Assembly (NCBI GenBank): GCA_947650285.1
Contig: CANTFL010000221.1
Span: forward strand, 248,001 to 312,000
Origin: Hyaloperonospora brassicae
Lineage: Eukaryota > Oomycota > Peronosporomycetes > Peronosporales > Peronosporaceae
DNA: 64,000 nt
Direction of reading: 5' to 3'
Shown in pieces: positions 34,580 through 46,549 of this stretch. The translations under genes were made by a program, and so were the position numbers. The notes beneath the pieces were generated by a model. That model searched no databases. It was not told the DNA's origin and saw only the letters and a list, made by a program, of their open reading frames with translations. Each line of letters starts with the position of its first letter. Within the stretch, counting starts at the first letter, position 1.

Positions 34580-34683
34580 CTAAGCGCTGGCGTCTTGAGG
34601 ACCTCTGCACCTGCTGCATCTTCCGCACTCACTAACGCACTGAAGGCGCGTCTCTGGTGGGCGCTACTGTTCTTACGGACCAT

Positions 34684-35346
34684 CTCGAGGGGGAGCTACG
34701 ACGACGAACTTGAGAGCGCAATGCGGATTTGCGAGCAAATGGATTGGACTAGTAGGTGCGACGTAACTAGACAAGTCCCACAGGGTAGTGGCGGTGTGGC
34801 GAGATTTGTCAATGACTGATGCCGTTTTTATTCTTTATTTGTGGGTACAGATTGCTATGACAAAGGATTTGGAATAAAACAGTCGATCGCCGGACGATTG
34901 CAATGGTTGTACACTTTACGAAATATACCAGGAAACATCGCCATTCTCATGCGGATAAAGTACACCATCTCTTACATCATACATCTACTTAAGAGGTCAG
35001 ACTATCAGAGACATATCCTGATCATTGCGGTCTGATCTTTGGACATTGGCTGTCTTCAGAAGACTAGCAATATGCGATCTAATCCACAATCGGTTTGCAT
35101 ACTGTAGCCTGTTCTTGCGCACGTGCAGCTTGAGTAGAACATAAAGCGTTGGACAAAGCCGAACTGGCTTGGTAGCGAGCTTACAAAAGACCTCTCGCCG
35201 TCTTCGTACCCAAAGTATTCGATGACTGCTTGCTCGCGACCCCGTTTGATTTTCTCATTGTCTGATTGATACTGCGTGCGCCGCCTCGTCGTACAAAGTC
35301 CCCCTGTTTGTCGTCCACCAGCCACAATTACCGTTTGACTAAAACG
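34684..35346. other. intergenic, divergent promoter region
   Basis: Lies between the EBP2 start codon (minus) and a short secreted-protein ORF (plus). Minus frame 35056-35325 and plus frame 34841-35035 show no motif. No promoter element can be named. Confidence 0.4.
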
Positions 35347-35502
35347 ATGAAGTTCCTTGTTCTGTTATTGTTTGCGCTCCCCGTGTCTTTTAGCAGTGGC
35401 GCTCTACAGATCCAAGCTGCGGAAAAACCGACGGAGCGCTCAACGACGAAGTTAGACCCAGAAAACATCCTATGGTGGCCACCAAACGAATTTCATACGT
35501 GA
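35347..35502 (+). pseudogene. short ORF with signal peptide, probably a broken secreted-protein gene
   Basis: 51 codons starting MKFLVLLLFALPVSFSSGA, a textbook signal peptide (one Lys, a Leu-rich core, small residues before the likely cleavage). A charged segment ends at a TGA at 35500. The +1 frame stays open after that for about 50 codons (35489-35635: VTNDSVTASSKERILGDAA...), which suggests a frameshifted longer protein. Oomycete effectors are often such short secreted proteins, but I see no intact RxLR, dEER or LFLAK motif, so effector status is speculation. Confidence 0.45.
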
Positions 35503-35635
35503 CTAACGACTCTGTGACAGCTTCGTCTAAGGAGAGGATACTTGGGGATGCTGCTGCCTGTGACCTCGTAAAGTCATTTGGTATTGGGCCGAAAAAGGGA
35601 AACAAGTTATTGTTACTATGCCGACGAATACGAAT

Positions 35636-36150
35636 TAAATATTGAGGCAATGCGTCAAAATACCTGCGGCATCCGTGCTTTAGGCAAAGTCCTCGGGTGG
35701 CAAGCAAGGTTTTGTACACTTTCGTGACAAAAGAGCCCAATTGACCCTTCAAAGTGACGACCTACTTGCATTCTACTCGGGAAAGAAAAGCGAAGAATTT
35801 AGTAAAGGCATGGCCGGCAATTAAGGTGCACATTTCGATGCGATCGTCAAGTTGAAGTAGTAGCATGTCGACAAAGTATGGCCCGAAATGCCCATGTATT
35901 ATATAAGGGATCTTGTAGAGCATTGCATAGTAATGAAAAATGATCGTCCGAGACTAAGTGGGCTCACAAACCGAATTTATCTGTGCATAGTTTCTCGGTA
36001 ATACTCGCGCACCCTTCTGATTCGCGTATATGCATCAGAATCCAGATAGAAGTCTATAACAGTATCAAAACGCTTAAGGTCGGATGCAGCAGTCTCTGTA
36101 GTTATTGATCGCCAATAGTAACTTCTCGGCGACGTCGTCCCAGTCTGTTT
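35636..36150. other. decayed sequence, no gene
   Basis: A plus-strand segment near 35865-35950 (HVDKVWPEMPMYYIRDLVEH) looks coding-like but is isolated by stops on both sides. Nothing else recognised. Confidence 0.35.
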
Positions 36151-36199
36151 AAAGAACGTCTACGGCGTACACGCGCACTATCTGTATCATTGTCGTAAC

Positions 36200-36720
36200 G
36201 CTGCGTTCTGGTTGTCCGTTTTATAAGGGTCTGTAACTCAACGTAGCTCTATATTTAGACCCCATCATCTTGGCAAAAGTTAACAAACTTCTCTCATAAA
36301 TCATAAGTCTCTATCATGACAAATGATGCCAGGCGCTACAAAACGACGGAAGATGTTCTCTTCGAATGCTCTCACCCCCTGTAATTCCCATGCTGCACTT
36401 ATTACCTTGGATACCAAGAATCCTGTGAAGTGATTTTAAAACAGTAAATAGCGCCGTATTCCCTCGTTGATTCACCGGTAGATAGATAACAAAGTTTATT
36501 GGTACCACCTAAAAGACCGGAGAGATACGACAATTACCGGCGGTTGTCCACTCAAGTAAGGCGTGCTCTTGCTGGTACTGCAATCTTCACATGTATGTAT
36601 GTGTTTTGTCACGTAGGCGTAGAGCTCGGTACAGTAATAGTCGGACTTTACTCGATAAACGACCTTACGATCCCCTGGGTCCTCCTTTAACAGAGTCATG
36701 GCAATTTAGCAGAATCTCAT
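36200..36720 (-). pseudogene. Gypsy integrase remnant
   Basis: The zinc-binding/core boundary reads ELYAYVTKHIHTCEDCSTSKS (about 36560-36630). It is followed by MVPINFVIYLPVNQRGNTAL (about 36450-36508), the place of the first catalytic Asp block. Here the usual MDF-like motif reads INF, so the Asp is probably lost. Confidence 0.75.
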
Positions 36721-36859
36721 CGATCAGAGTAGTTGGAAGTACTAATTAAATTTTTGGGCCTTCGCCAAGCACTTCCCTCGACTTGTGACGCCATCATATA
36801 TAGTAGAGTATATTATACTCACTCACTACTAAACGGTCCACGATTTTTCCTGCATAGGC

Positions 36860-36974
36860 CACTTTTCTATGGGCCAGAATGTAGGAATCGCCTTTAAGGA
36901 ACTTTCATAATGTCGCTCACTTTTCTATGGGCCAGCTTGTAGAAATCGCCTTTGAGGAACTTTTCAATGTCGCT
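36860..36974. repeat. 58-base tandem duplication
   Basis: Two adjacent copies (36860-36917 and 36918-36974), each starting CACTTTTCTATGGGCCAG and ending ATGTCGCT, with a few substitutions and a one-base length difference. Confidence 0.9.
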
Positions 36975-37559
36975 CACTTCTCTTTTCAACTTGAGCTTTT
37001 GGGATTCTTTTTGTTCGCTCGGTTTTTACAATTAGCAGACCGATTTGTTTGATGCTCGGCGATTTTTAGCGCCTAGGCGCTTTTGACGGGTACTTTGGCA
37101 CTCGTCGAGTCTCGTATTGTCGAGTGGCGCTGTCGAATCTATCCCACATGAATGCTGCCTCAAACAACTCTGGCGATTTGTCGCTATTCTTCTGGTGGTT
37201 TCTCGAGCGGCTTGATGTGTCGAGTTGTTCTCGAGTTGGTTGATCAGCAAATTGGACTCGTCGAGTTCAACTCCGCGTAGTTGAGGTTATTGTTAAAGTA
37301 ACTCTCTATTCTTTCGACGAAGGAGGATCAATAAGTAATCTCCTTTGTGTGAGTTTATCTTTATACAGCTCGTTAAAACGTCCTGGTTCTTTCACCACTT
37401 GCCCCAGTTTGGTTTCCAACGCTTCCGTGGCCATCGTATCAGTGGCCGCGTTGCAGCACCGTTCAACGTGCAAATACCGTACAGAGTTGAGCTAAGCGAC
37501 TAAATCTTTGCGACGCTAGCATCAACTGCAACGAGTCTTTCTTGCATGAGATCACCCCT

Positions 37560-39480
37560 ATGGATTGCTGGGTGCGAGCCTGGAGTCACCCACGATAATT
37601 AAGTCGGGCAATTGGTGTTCCAATGCTGCTTAAGTCACGTAGTTTAGTCCCGTGTACTCCGAAATATTGACTGTCGATACCGAAAGGTAAGCACTCGCAG
37701 GGATCACAATGGTCCATTCCGTTAATCCTTGCAATATCCTTGGGCAACTTCCAATACCCTATGCTTCTCTGTCTACGCGGATTCGTCTAACGACAGTACA
37801 TAGCCAACCCATTTGAAAGACACGCGCACTGAGAAGCTACGGATCCAGTCGAACACTCGACGGGATTTTGGAAGGTGGGGCAATGTGCCGAAACGACTCG
37901 TCGAGACCGATAGTCGGCGTGAGGACGCTTGCAACAAGTAGGCAAAATCAACATCGCGCTCGCTCACTCGATTGATATTCCGATGATATGAAGAGAGTGA
38001 GACAGCGAAGCTGACAGCATTCCACTTAACTCCTTCGACTATAAGAGCCATAATATTGTCGAAATTTGGGTGCATACGTGGATGAATTTTTCAGCAAAGG
38101 GAGTATGCGCAATCTTTAAGAAGTGAAGCAGCGCTAGCACTTCGCGGTCCGCAGGTTGGCAATTGATCTCGATCTTTTTCAAGAATCGACCACAAAACCG
38201 GACTAGGTGTAACATGCCATCTTGCATTTGCAGCAACGTACTGCTCAACGCCCAGTCATTAGAAAAAAGCATCACATTAACATCGTTGATCGAGTCAAAA
38301 TGACGCCGAACTGGAAATTTATCGATTTGTTGCTGCATCATAGCGAAGGATGCGCGTGCAGCGACCGGGTTTGCTTCTGACAAAATATTAGTCTTTCTCA
38401 ATTTGATACAGTACTGCCCCGAACACCGCGATGTTCTGGATGAATCGACTTTAATAATTAATCGTTCCGAGAAACGCTTCTATACCCATTTTTTGACGTT
38501 ATTTTGGCCACTCGGCGACATTCAACAGTTTATTCGGGTCGGCTGCAAGACTTGTGCTGTCACATTGTGCGAAAAAGAATCCTAATTGAGTCTGTACTAA
38601 GAGGGTGATGCGAATGCGACACTCCGTGAAGCGTACCATAACCGGTCGAGCATCGCCTACCATCCTCGAAGATTTTATTTTCAAAGCAGATGTCGTCCAC
38701 AAACGATCGACGACAAAACCCTGAGACTCTCTTGATTCGTCGGGTTTGCCCGTGACGAACGATTGCTCGCCGGGTAATTGACCATGCGTAGCAACGGATC
38801 AGGCTCGTCGAGTGATCGGATGTCGTCTTTAAGCTTCGTCATCGGTAATTCGCCAGTGCCACACTAGTTGAGCGCTATGATTTTGGTTGCCCGTTAACAC
38901 GCACTTTCTTCTTCGGCAACTTTTACCTTGGTGACAAAGTCTTGCCACCCATCTTTCGGCTGATTATACCCCCACAACGCGTTGTCGGCGAGTTGTTGGT
39001 ACATCATAGGAGCATTCTTAAGTCCAAACGGTATGCGCAACCACTCAAAATGCCCCGGAATACATAAAAATCTGACACGTGACGCGCTCGTCCCGTCATC
39101 ATTGCTGCAAAAAATCCATTGGCCGCATCGAGTAGGCAAAACACTGGTAGCTTTTGAGTCCGGTCAATAGACTGTCAAATTCGAGCATTGCGTATTTCAT
39201 TTTGGTCGTGACGGCGTTGACGTGTTTATAATCGATGCGTAATCGGATGTCAACGCCATTCTTCTTTGAAAAATGACTACAGGAGACGCCCAAGGACTCC
39301 AAGAATACAAAATACTCCTGCCTTCAACAATCCCGTCAACAGCTCGTACAGTGTCGATAAATGTCGAAGTGGAACCCGTCTGGCTTGTAGATTAATGAAA
39401 TCGTGACCTTGGACGTCGATATCACACACTACTCCATATGCTGGAGGTGGTAGAGCGTTACCGCTGGAGATCATGATTCA
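37560..39480 (-). pseudogene. Gypsy reverse transcriptase and RNase H remnant
   Basis: RT start at 39277-39474, with VVCDIDVQGHDFIN and STLYELLTGLLKAG. RT core GVDIRLRIDYKHVNAVTTKMKY is at about 39190-39255, and FEWLRIPFGLKNAPMMYQQL at about 38980-39050. RNase H at 38039-38401 has NVMLFSNDWALSSTLLQMQDG and INCQPADREVLALLHFL. A second RNase-H-like module ends near 37580 with LPDLIIVGDSR. Frames shift and stops are common. Confidence 0.85.
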
Positions 39481-39576
39481 TTCGTCTTTCTGCAATGAAC
39501 TAAACAGCTTTTCCCGATGGTCGTCCGTGTGGTCAGTGATTCACTCTGTTTCCGGTGTAATCCAGATTATTTGGTG

Positions 39577-40840
39577 CTAACTCGGTGAGATCCGGTAAAA
39601 ACGTTTTTCTTGAGTATATGCTACAAGGCTGATGTCGCTCGCGATATGCTCGAAATATGGTGAATCGATTGGAGGAGGTGTCGATGGGTCATCCGTACCC
39701 GTCGCACCGGCTGCCTTTAACTCACAAAATGATCGGCGATCCAGGACGTTCAACTCTGACCCGTTCCTGCCTGTGATCGTATCACATCCGGCCTGCGATT
39801 CGTCGAAATGATCGGCGGTAACCGTTCTGGTATCCACATGACCGTCTCCTGCGCACGACTCGTCGAGTCGGGCTGAATAGCATGAGTCGGTACCATTACT
39901 ATAACCGCCGTTTATGTCGCGGAGCACAATCAGTCCACTGAAGTAGCGTTCACCGAATTTTGTCCAGTGCCCATTGCGTCGTCCATTAACGTGTTGTTAT
40001 TCGTATAATGTGCTCGAACCACCTTGGTCTAAATTGGTTTGTTCTCCTTGCACTGTATGGGTATGTCGACTCCTCCGTCCGACTCATTTGATCTGTCATT
40101 GCTAACTTAATCATTCCATCGTAATATTCCTGTAGGTTGTGTGTAAGCTCGACGCTCGGCCGCAGAAGGTCGTTAGCTCAACCTTTAGCATACTGGCGTT
40201 GTTCTTTCTTGAACAAACACCCGTTCATCACATTTCTTATATGCTGACACCGCCCAGTCGTGATACTTCGTCGCATCAAGTCTGACGTAGCTGTCGTCCC
40301 GGGGTAACACTTCGTGTGGTAGCCATAACAAATATGCTTAGTTCGCTGGACACGAAGCACTTCTCGTCGAGACGTTCGTCAGTCGTACTTTCGTTGCCGT
40401 CCCTTTCCTATTGTACATCACAGTCGGCATGAGTGTGGGTAGTCGTAAAATCTTTAGCTCATGAGTCAATTTGATGGATTTTTCCCATTGCAGCAAGATC
40501 TTCGTACACCCGGACATCCAGTGAGCTAGTCGGACCTTAATCTTTTTTATCTCCGTATGCAGTGTCGTCGACGTTTCTTGTCGACCTTAATTCAGGTATG
40601 GCAATTTTGTCTGAAAGGTTAGCCATTGCGTTGAACAAGTCTAGTCGGATACCGGCTGGTACCATGGTTCCGTCCCGAGGATAAGATCGACCCCCGCATG
40701 ATGGGGCATATTCCACACTTCAAATTTATATACCACTTCCCATTCTAGAGTGATCCATACTGCGGTTCTTGATGTGGTGACGATCTTCGACCTTTCGATT
40801 CCTTTGAAATTAACTTGTGTGTCGTTTATCGCGAGCACTA
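39577..40840 (-). pseudogene. Gypsy retropepsin and linker remnant
   Basis: The protease part at 40641-40838 has WEVVYKFEVWNMPHHAGVDLILGTE, the second conserved block of retropepsins. The linker to RT (39577-39927) is Asp/Thr-rich and low in conservation. The N-terminal active-site triad is not clearly visible. Confidence 0.65.
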
Positions 40841-41279
40841 GTAACCGTAGCTTCTTAGCGAACGATTCACTAATGGCCTACATATTAGTGCCTGTTTCCA
40901 GCAATATTTCTGTTACTTCTTTTTTGACAGCACACATGACTAGCGCTATCATCCGAGCTCGTCGATCGATCTACCTCGACTTCCACCATCCCAATCCCTT
41001 TTTGGATAGCAGCTTTAATTATTTCGTTATTTATATCTTAACACAAGGCTTTCTGTGTGTGTCCATCCTTGCGATAGAACGGCCTTCACCATCATCCTGA
41101 TTATCTCGTTCCATCTATTGTTCTTCAACACCCCAGTCTTCGGGCCGTTGTGTATTCTCAATAAAGGCAAACACGTGGTTCAATCCCACTGCTGTTCCAT
41201 TGACTGTGGCAGCCCATTGTTTGTCGGCCCAGTCAAGGTCGACGAGTCTGCTAATTTAAATGGCCAAATGAGTATATGT

Positions 41280-42110
41280 CGTGGAATGTTCTAGCACTAG
41301 AAAATTTATTCGACAATGTCTTGATGAAGTTGGCGAGATTCTTTATCCGTACAGCGACTCGCACCGACTGACATCATGAATCTGCTTACAAAACTTGCAC
41401 CATCGTCTCCAAAATGAGCGTCGTGTCCCATGGCACCACATTCATCTCACAGTCCGTACAGGCGACGCTTTTGTGACAAAAACGTACCGACCCCAGTGGC
41501 CGAGTGGTAGACCACTGGAGCTGGGACCGGGAGGTACCTAAATCGATATCCCGGAGGGGGGTCCGATAACAGGGCGCCGGAGATAGGCTAATAAAGTACG
41601 ACGAGCAACCACCCAATGGGTGGCCGCCCTGTCAACCCGCACCGAAGGATGTGTGATAGTTGGGTGGGCTGGAGGCCCTACTAGCCGAAAAGCCCCATAG
41701 TGTAATGAGAAGTGTGGGCCCCTAATGAGTTCAAACCGAGCCGCGGTACTCGCAGATCACCCCCGGGAGGTCTGAGGGGTCACACGGCATTTATCTCTTG
41801 TGACGAAAACGCGCGTACTTGGAGGTCCACTCTTTTTTCACGTCGAACGCACGTCTTATCCGACCGTGGTTCTATAGGTTCGTAGGATCGAGGGTAATCT
41901 TGATGGCCGACTTGGTTTCGAATTTAGCTAAACCTCTGCTACTACTATCATCCAGTCCGAGTCAGAGTCGAAACTGCAGTCACTCAGGTGTTATTGTGCA
42001 CTTCCGTCACTCGATGATTCGTACAAGTTGCTTGTGCGGATCCATCTGCGCTCATCGAGCGCTTCTCGCAAACCTTCTGTGTATGCCGATGTGGTGGGGT
42101 GGTGATTGCT
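41280..42110 (-). pseudogene. Gypsy gag remnant split by a SINE
   Basis: Left of the SINE the minus strand reads CHKSVACTDCEMNVVPWD (about 41410-41480), a degenerate zinc-binding segment. Right of it the frame reads TSKYARFRHK. Removing the SINE and one duplication joins these in frame, supporting a single former gag. Confidence 0.6.
41484..41797 (+). mobile_element. tRNA-derived SINE
   Basis: The sequence opens with a Pol III box A, TGGCCGAGTGGT (41496-41507), of the kind at the start of Ser/Leu tRNAs. About 33 bases on is a weak box B, AATCGATATCCC (41541-41552). It is GC-richer than its surroundings. It is flanked by a 14-base near-perfect duplication, TTGTGACAAAAACG (41470-41483) and TTGTGACGAAAACG (41798-41811), the length range produced by LINE machinery. 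The 3' tail has no obvious A-tract. Confidence 0.65.
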
Positions 42111-42139
42111 TTTTTGCGGAGTCGATACCAATTCCATAC

Positions 42140-42270
42140 TTGCGCTCGGACGACAGACTAATGGAGGGGGTACTCAGATTCCGTGTTCCTGATAGCCTTC
42201 CTCACCTTGTGTATCCGGTGGTGGGGCGGGTTGTGCTCTTCCAGGTAGACTCGTGTCAATAGAAACTTGG
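42140..42270 (-). repeat. 3' LTR remnant of the left copy
   Basis: Plus strand around CTCACCTTGTGTATCCGGTG (42202-42221) matches the reverse complement of 58770-58870 (CTCACCTTGTGTACCCGATA). Shared flanking blocks are TGGAGGGGGTACT/TGGAAGGAGTACT and GGGGCGGGTTG. Confidence 0.75.
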
Positions 42271-42878
42271 CCGCGTTTGCGATGGGGTCGAGGTTAAATC
42301 TCGACGTAGAAACCCTCACACCGCGATCTTAGTTGACGTAATCTCGTGAAATTATTCACGAAATTACTTGTATACTTGTCGGGTGATCAATATGGGTCAT
42401 CCTGATCTATAAAAAATCGCCTTGTCCAAATGCAGACCTTGATTCGCGAGCCTTCTGACTACTTGAGCCGTCTCTCGTTCTTGAGTACTCAATTGCAAAG
42501 GGTTTCATGCGTCCAGTCGCAGTTAAAGGGGGAAGGGTTGATAGATCTTGACGCATGGCCAAACAATTCAGGGATAATACTTGATTACAAAATGTGACTT
42601 TTACTTGGCGTCGGGTGGCCAGTGATTTACTTGGACGAAAACTGACACGTGTAATTTGAACCAATTATACTATATTATATGTTAACCAATCAAGCCAAAC
42701 AACCGTATCCCAATCTCCATGTCTTAGACATCGCATGCCACGCGTTGTTCCCGCTAAAATGTAGAATGTTTTTAGCGTGCCACACACCTGATCTACTTGT
42801 ACGATCACAGTCAACTTTATAGTCGCCGATCGTGTGGTGGAACCGACCCTGACCTGATCGCGATCACACACTTGATCA

Positions 42879-43600
42879 CTAATCACGATCTCGATCGTCT
42901 CCTTCATCGCGGTTTCGTTTTAATTGAATGATCGCCAACGTAATAGTAATCTTGCCAATGATCCTGTCTATATCACTTGTACCCCTTCGCTCGTCGTACT
43001 TTAACCCAATAATGCAGATCCCATCCTGTCTGGTCATATATTCGGTACATTCTAAACCGTCAGATGATGTGATCCGACCAGTTGTCCAAATCGGCGTTGC
43101 CAACTCGTCTGCTATCTCGAATATAATACGAGCGAGATCTCTTCTTGAATAGCGAATCTCATTTGTCACTTCACCGCAGTTTTCCCCTGCGCCGTTAGTC
43201 TCCATACAAATTAATCTGACTGCACACTTATCCTTCCATTTGATCTGTCTCACATTTTACCCTCGCCATGTTCAAGTCAATTTTTTCTTCGTGATTTTCC
43301 AATAGTTGCCATTTTTTCGTTCAATCTCAATTTCACCTTTTATTTTAGCTTCGTATGTCGTAATCACATCTTCTCCGGTCTCTTTTATTCTTTATCCACC
43401 CTCTATTTTGTCTTTCTCGACCCCAATATCCTTCGAGTAAAGTTTTACAAATCCTGATCACCGCAATATCTTGCGACTTTGATCCACGCGATTGGGTCTG
43501 TAAAAATTCGATCGCTATACTCATAACACATAACGCCTTTCCACCTTCTCATACAGCCTCCCTGTATGCGATCGTTCACTCTCCAACGCAGTTATATTGC
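42879..43600 (-). pseudogene. unidentified sense ORF downstream of integrase
   Basis: One minus-strand frame runs from about 43600 to a stop at 42879 with only a few internal stops. The last 124 codons are fully open (for example RRDLARIIFEIADELATPIW and GICIIGLKYDERRGTSDID). The upstream part is Lys/Glu-rich (VEKDKIEGG, AKIKGEIEIERKNGNYW). It lies between the chromodomain-bearing pol end and the 3' LTR. I do not recognise the protein. It may be an accessory gene of this Gypsy copy or a chance frame. Confidence 0.35.
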
Positions 43601-46549
43601 ATCTCTCCTCCATTCGACGACCTGAACTTTATTCACCCGATTTCTTCTCTTCGTGCGACTGCATTACTTTATATCGACTCCTCATCACGCGATCGCGGTC
43701 CTTTTCTTGTACCAACGCTTAAAGAATAAGTCGGCTTCGTCCACACGCGACAGATCAATATATCCTAACCAATGGACTTTGACCTGTATGTGGAATTAGA
43801 CATAACGTGATCATTGTCCTGATCGCATGTCCGTTATTCTTTCCACTTCGAACTCGTCTTGTGCCAGACGCCTACTTAACGATCTTCAGGTAATATAGCG
43901 TTATCTCAATTCACTCTAGTAGCTTCGTCTACTCTCAGTTGTTCCATCGATCAATCCAAAGACAGCCGCAAGAGTTTTAGCTTCGACGCAAATATCACTC
44001 TAAAGACTTATTAGGACGTACCTGATCGTTTTAATCTCACAGCGTGATCACCGAACTTGTCGATCACTTAAACGGTCCGTGCCATATAATCGCCAATTTT
44101 CGATCTCACCCCTCCTTTACGCGATCTATTAATAGTCAGGCTTGCATATCAACGCATAAGTCCAGCAGGTAGCGATCTTAATTCTGCTGACAGGCGCTAT
44201 CTTAATTTGATTTCTTCAGTCGATTGATCACCACCGCTCTTGCCTGTTGATATTGGATTCGTATACCATATCGCCATCGTCGTAGATATTGATCTCGCGG
44301 TGCGAAACTCCCTAATGGTAACGTGGCTTATAACGTGAATCGGAAATTCCAACTGTGGATTAAATATAATTAAGTTTTCCCGAGGACGCGATCTTGTGGA
44401 TTGTTAGACGCGTATGTCAATCGTTCGGCATATTATTCCTAATCTCTTAATTTCATATTCGTCACATACATCTTGATCGCATTGGTCAATGGCTAAACCC
44501 TGCGTTTTGCTGTGCCGTTTTTCTTGTGGTCTATAAGCAATGTCAGCTCGTTTTTATGCCCCACGATTAGACATAATGCATTTAAAAAATCAGACATAAA
44601 TTCTGGCTCTTGATCATGACGGATTTCTTCACTTGCGCCAATTTATCTAAATACACATTTTTTCTTCTATGCGATCGGATGCGCGTTCCGCGGCGCACAC
44701 GCCTTTGCAACCACATATCCAAAGAACAGGTCGACCCAGATCAACGGCTTCTAGTTCCCTTAGAGTATCGCGGAAAGGAAGGAATATGATTCATCGTCAG
44801 AATCGGAATAGGGTACGTTGTACGTTACCCGGCGAGCCACTTCGATCGCAGGGGCGTCCTTTACCTACAATACAATCACACACTCTCCCACATCCCATTG
44901 AACACTTTGATACAGATCTATTCAGTGAAACCTCGCCCTGATCTGCTAGTAAATTCGACCTACACCTTGGTGACCGCCCTCCAAGCTGGTAAGAGGATGA
45001 TGTATAAAAACCTGCTGAAAAAGCTCTGGAATCACAAACAAAATTAGCTCTACGCGATCTTCTGACTTTAAACTAATCCGGGACAAAAGAGCAACAACCC
45101 GTCCTGATCATCCATATAGTCCGGCGCGATCATGACACATGATTTCGCATCCGCTAATGTAATCGTGGAAACGTCTCCAGTTAAATAGATATTCAAGCTA
45201 GAGATACAACTCTCTTTTACACGCGCTTGTATCATCCGCTCAATTCTTTAATGAAATACGATATCTTCTTGGACAATCGGTGGCGAATGGCGTCGTCGTG
45301 CGGCAGCAGGGGTAGCTGCAACTAATCGCAACCTCTTATTCGATTAGCGGTGTTACAGTAACTCGTCCAGCCGATTCAGAGTCAATAATTCTTGGCGATC
45401 TTGGTCATTTATCACAATTCAACTCTTTTCTTTCTACAGAGCTTCACTTGACATTGATCTGCGCTCGCGTTCCAATCGCCTCTAGCTTGTAAAAGTTTAT
45501 TCTTAGGCCAGAATAGGAGTTTCTACATCGCTTTACGTCTCAGCAGTTGTAGACCTGGCACCTTGCAATCGATCGTTCCACGTATTCGTCTGATTACTAA
45601 TTGCGCATCTCCGCATATGATTACTCGTCGCAGTTATGATTAGTCATCAAATGAAAACATAGAAGAAGTCCTCTATACTCTGCATCGTTGATAGTTAGAT
45701 CAGGGAAGAATTCAGACGAGGCAGCCAATACCGTCCAACCTGTTAGTCATCATACAATCGCCCTACATGTTCTACTATTTGTCTTCACTCTAGCAGACCC
45801 ATCAAAACTAGCCACCCAGATATTTCCTTCCTCCTCGACCGTGGGTGGGCATACTAATCGTTATTCGTGGTTGCTTCCTTGGTGCAAACGCGATCTGGGT
45901 CTTATCCACTTCTTGCCGATGGTTCATACTCGCCGCCAAAGAAAAAGGTATCGTGTCTTTACCATTCCTACATCGACAAATACCCAGCGTTCAGTTTGAT
46001 AACAATGCATCCCATCGGTCTAATCACCCGTTGAGACCGAAAGATTGAAATAACCAAGCTTAGGTTGAATACTGCGTCAGCACTGAGATTCCACTAAAAA
46101 ATAGTATGGTATAGCATCTGTCTAGAATTCTTACCAATGATAGTACTTCCTTATTTGGCATACCATAGTTAACTTTGTTGGGTTTTATCGTACGGCTTAT
46201 AAAGGCGACAGGCGAGTTCATCCCTCATGTATGTGCAGCAATGCAGTCGATACGGCCCACTTTTTGGCTCGAATTACAATCACTGGCGGTCGATCCGGAT
46301 AGATGTGTTTAAATAGAAAGTAGTCGATTTCCTACGTTTAATTAAATGTAAATGCGATCGTTGCTATCTCCTAGCGTCTCCTTCCTTCCGATTCCTGATC
46401 GCTTCAAGCAATTGGGTGCAATTTTCGATCGTCCTCGTCAATTAGGTTCAATTCCTGATCGCCTCCAGGGATCAGGTACCGATAGCGATCGCCTTCACGG
46501 GCTATACGACGAAGTCGATTTCGCCCAGCAAATTCCACTGATTTCGGGT

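Larger units (their letters stand above)
28339..34683 (-). pseudogene. EBP2: EBP2 rRNA-processing protein, disrupted by Copia insertion
   Basis: Homologue of nucleolar Ebp2/EBNA1BP2, needed for 27S pre-rRNA processing and 60S assembly. The first 33 codons lie at 34683-34585 (start MVRKNSSAHQRRAF), then a Copia element with CTAAG duplication, then the rest at 29265-28339 in the same reading frame. The distal part has an acidic segment (ESESDDENVEAES), the conserved core (LPWIETLD, VAFYNNTIAMVRVAKDRL, KRADDYFAEMLKSDAHM) and a basic C-terminal tail with KFGFGGKRRYAKSNTKES. A TAG at 28978-28980 interrupts the core in frame, probably from a CAG codon. Both lesions are independent, so this copy cannot make a normal protein; another copy or allele presumably serves the cell. 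Confidence 0.9.
36150..42130 (-). mobile_element. second Ty3/Gypsy family, LTR-less remnant
   Basis: Minus-strand blocks in the order gag (42110-41280), retropepsin (about 40640-40840), RT (39480-38890), RNase H (38400-37560), integrase (36720-36200). No LTR pair was found, so both ends are uncertain. The left end fades out near 36150, and the right end meets the LTR of the next element near 42140. A SINE interrupts gag. All frames are broken. Confidence 0.75.

Noticed and set aside
34595..34819. Plus-strand 74-codon ORF beside the third Copia element
   Set aside because: Covers the antisense of the EBP2 first exon; the minus strand gives the conserved start.
35347..35502. Confirmed RxLR effector
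   Set aside because: A signal peptide is present but no RxLR, dEER, WY or LFLAK motif could be read in any frame.
41496..41552. Functional tRNA gene
   Set aside because: Box A is good but box B is degenerate and no acceptor stem pairs; a SINE with flanking duplication explains it better.
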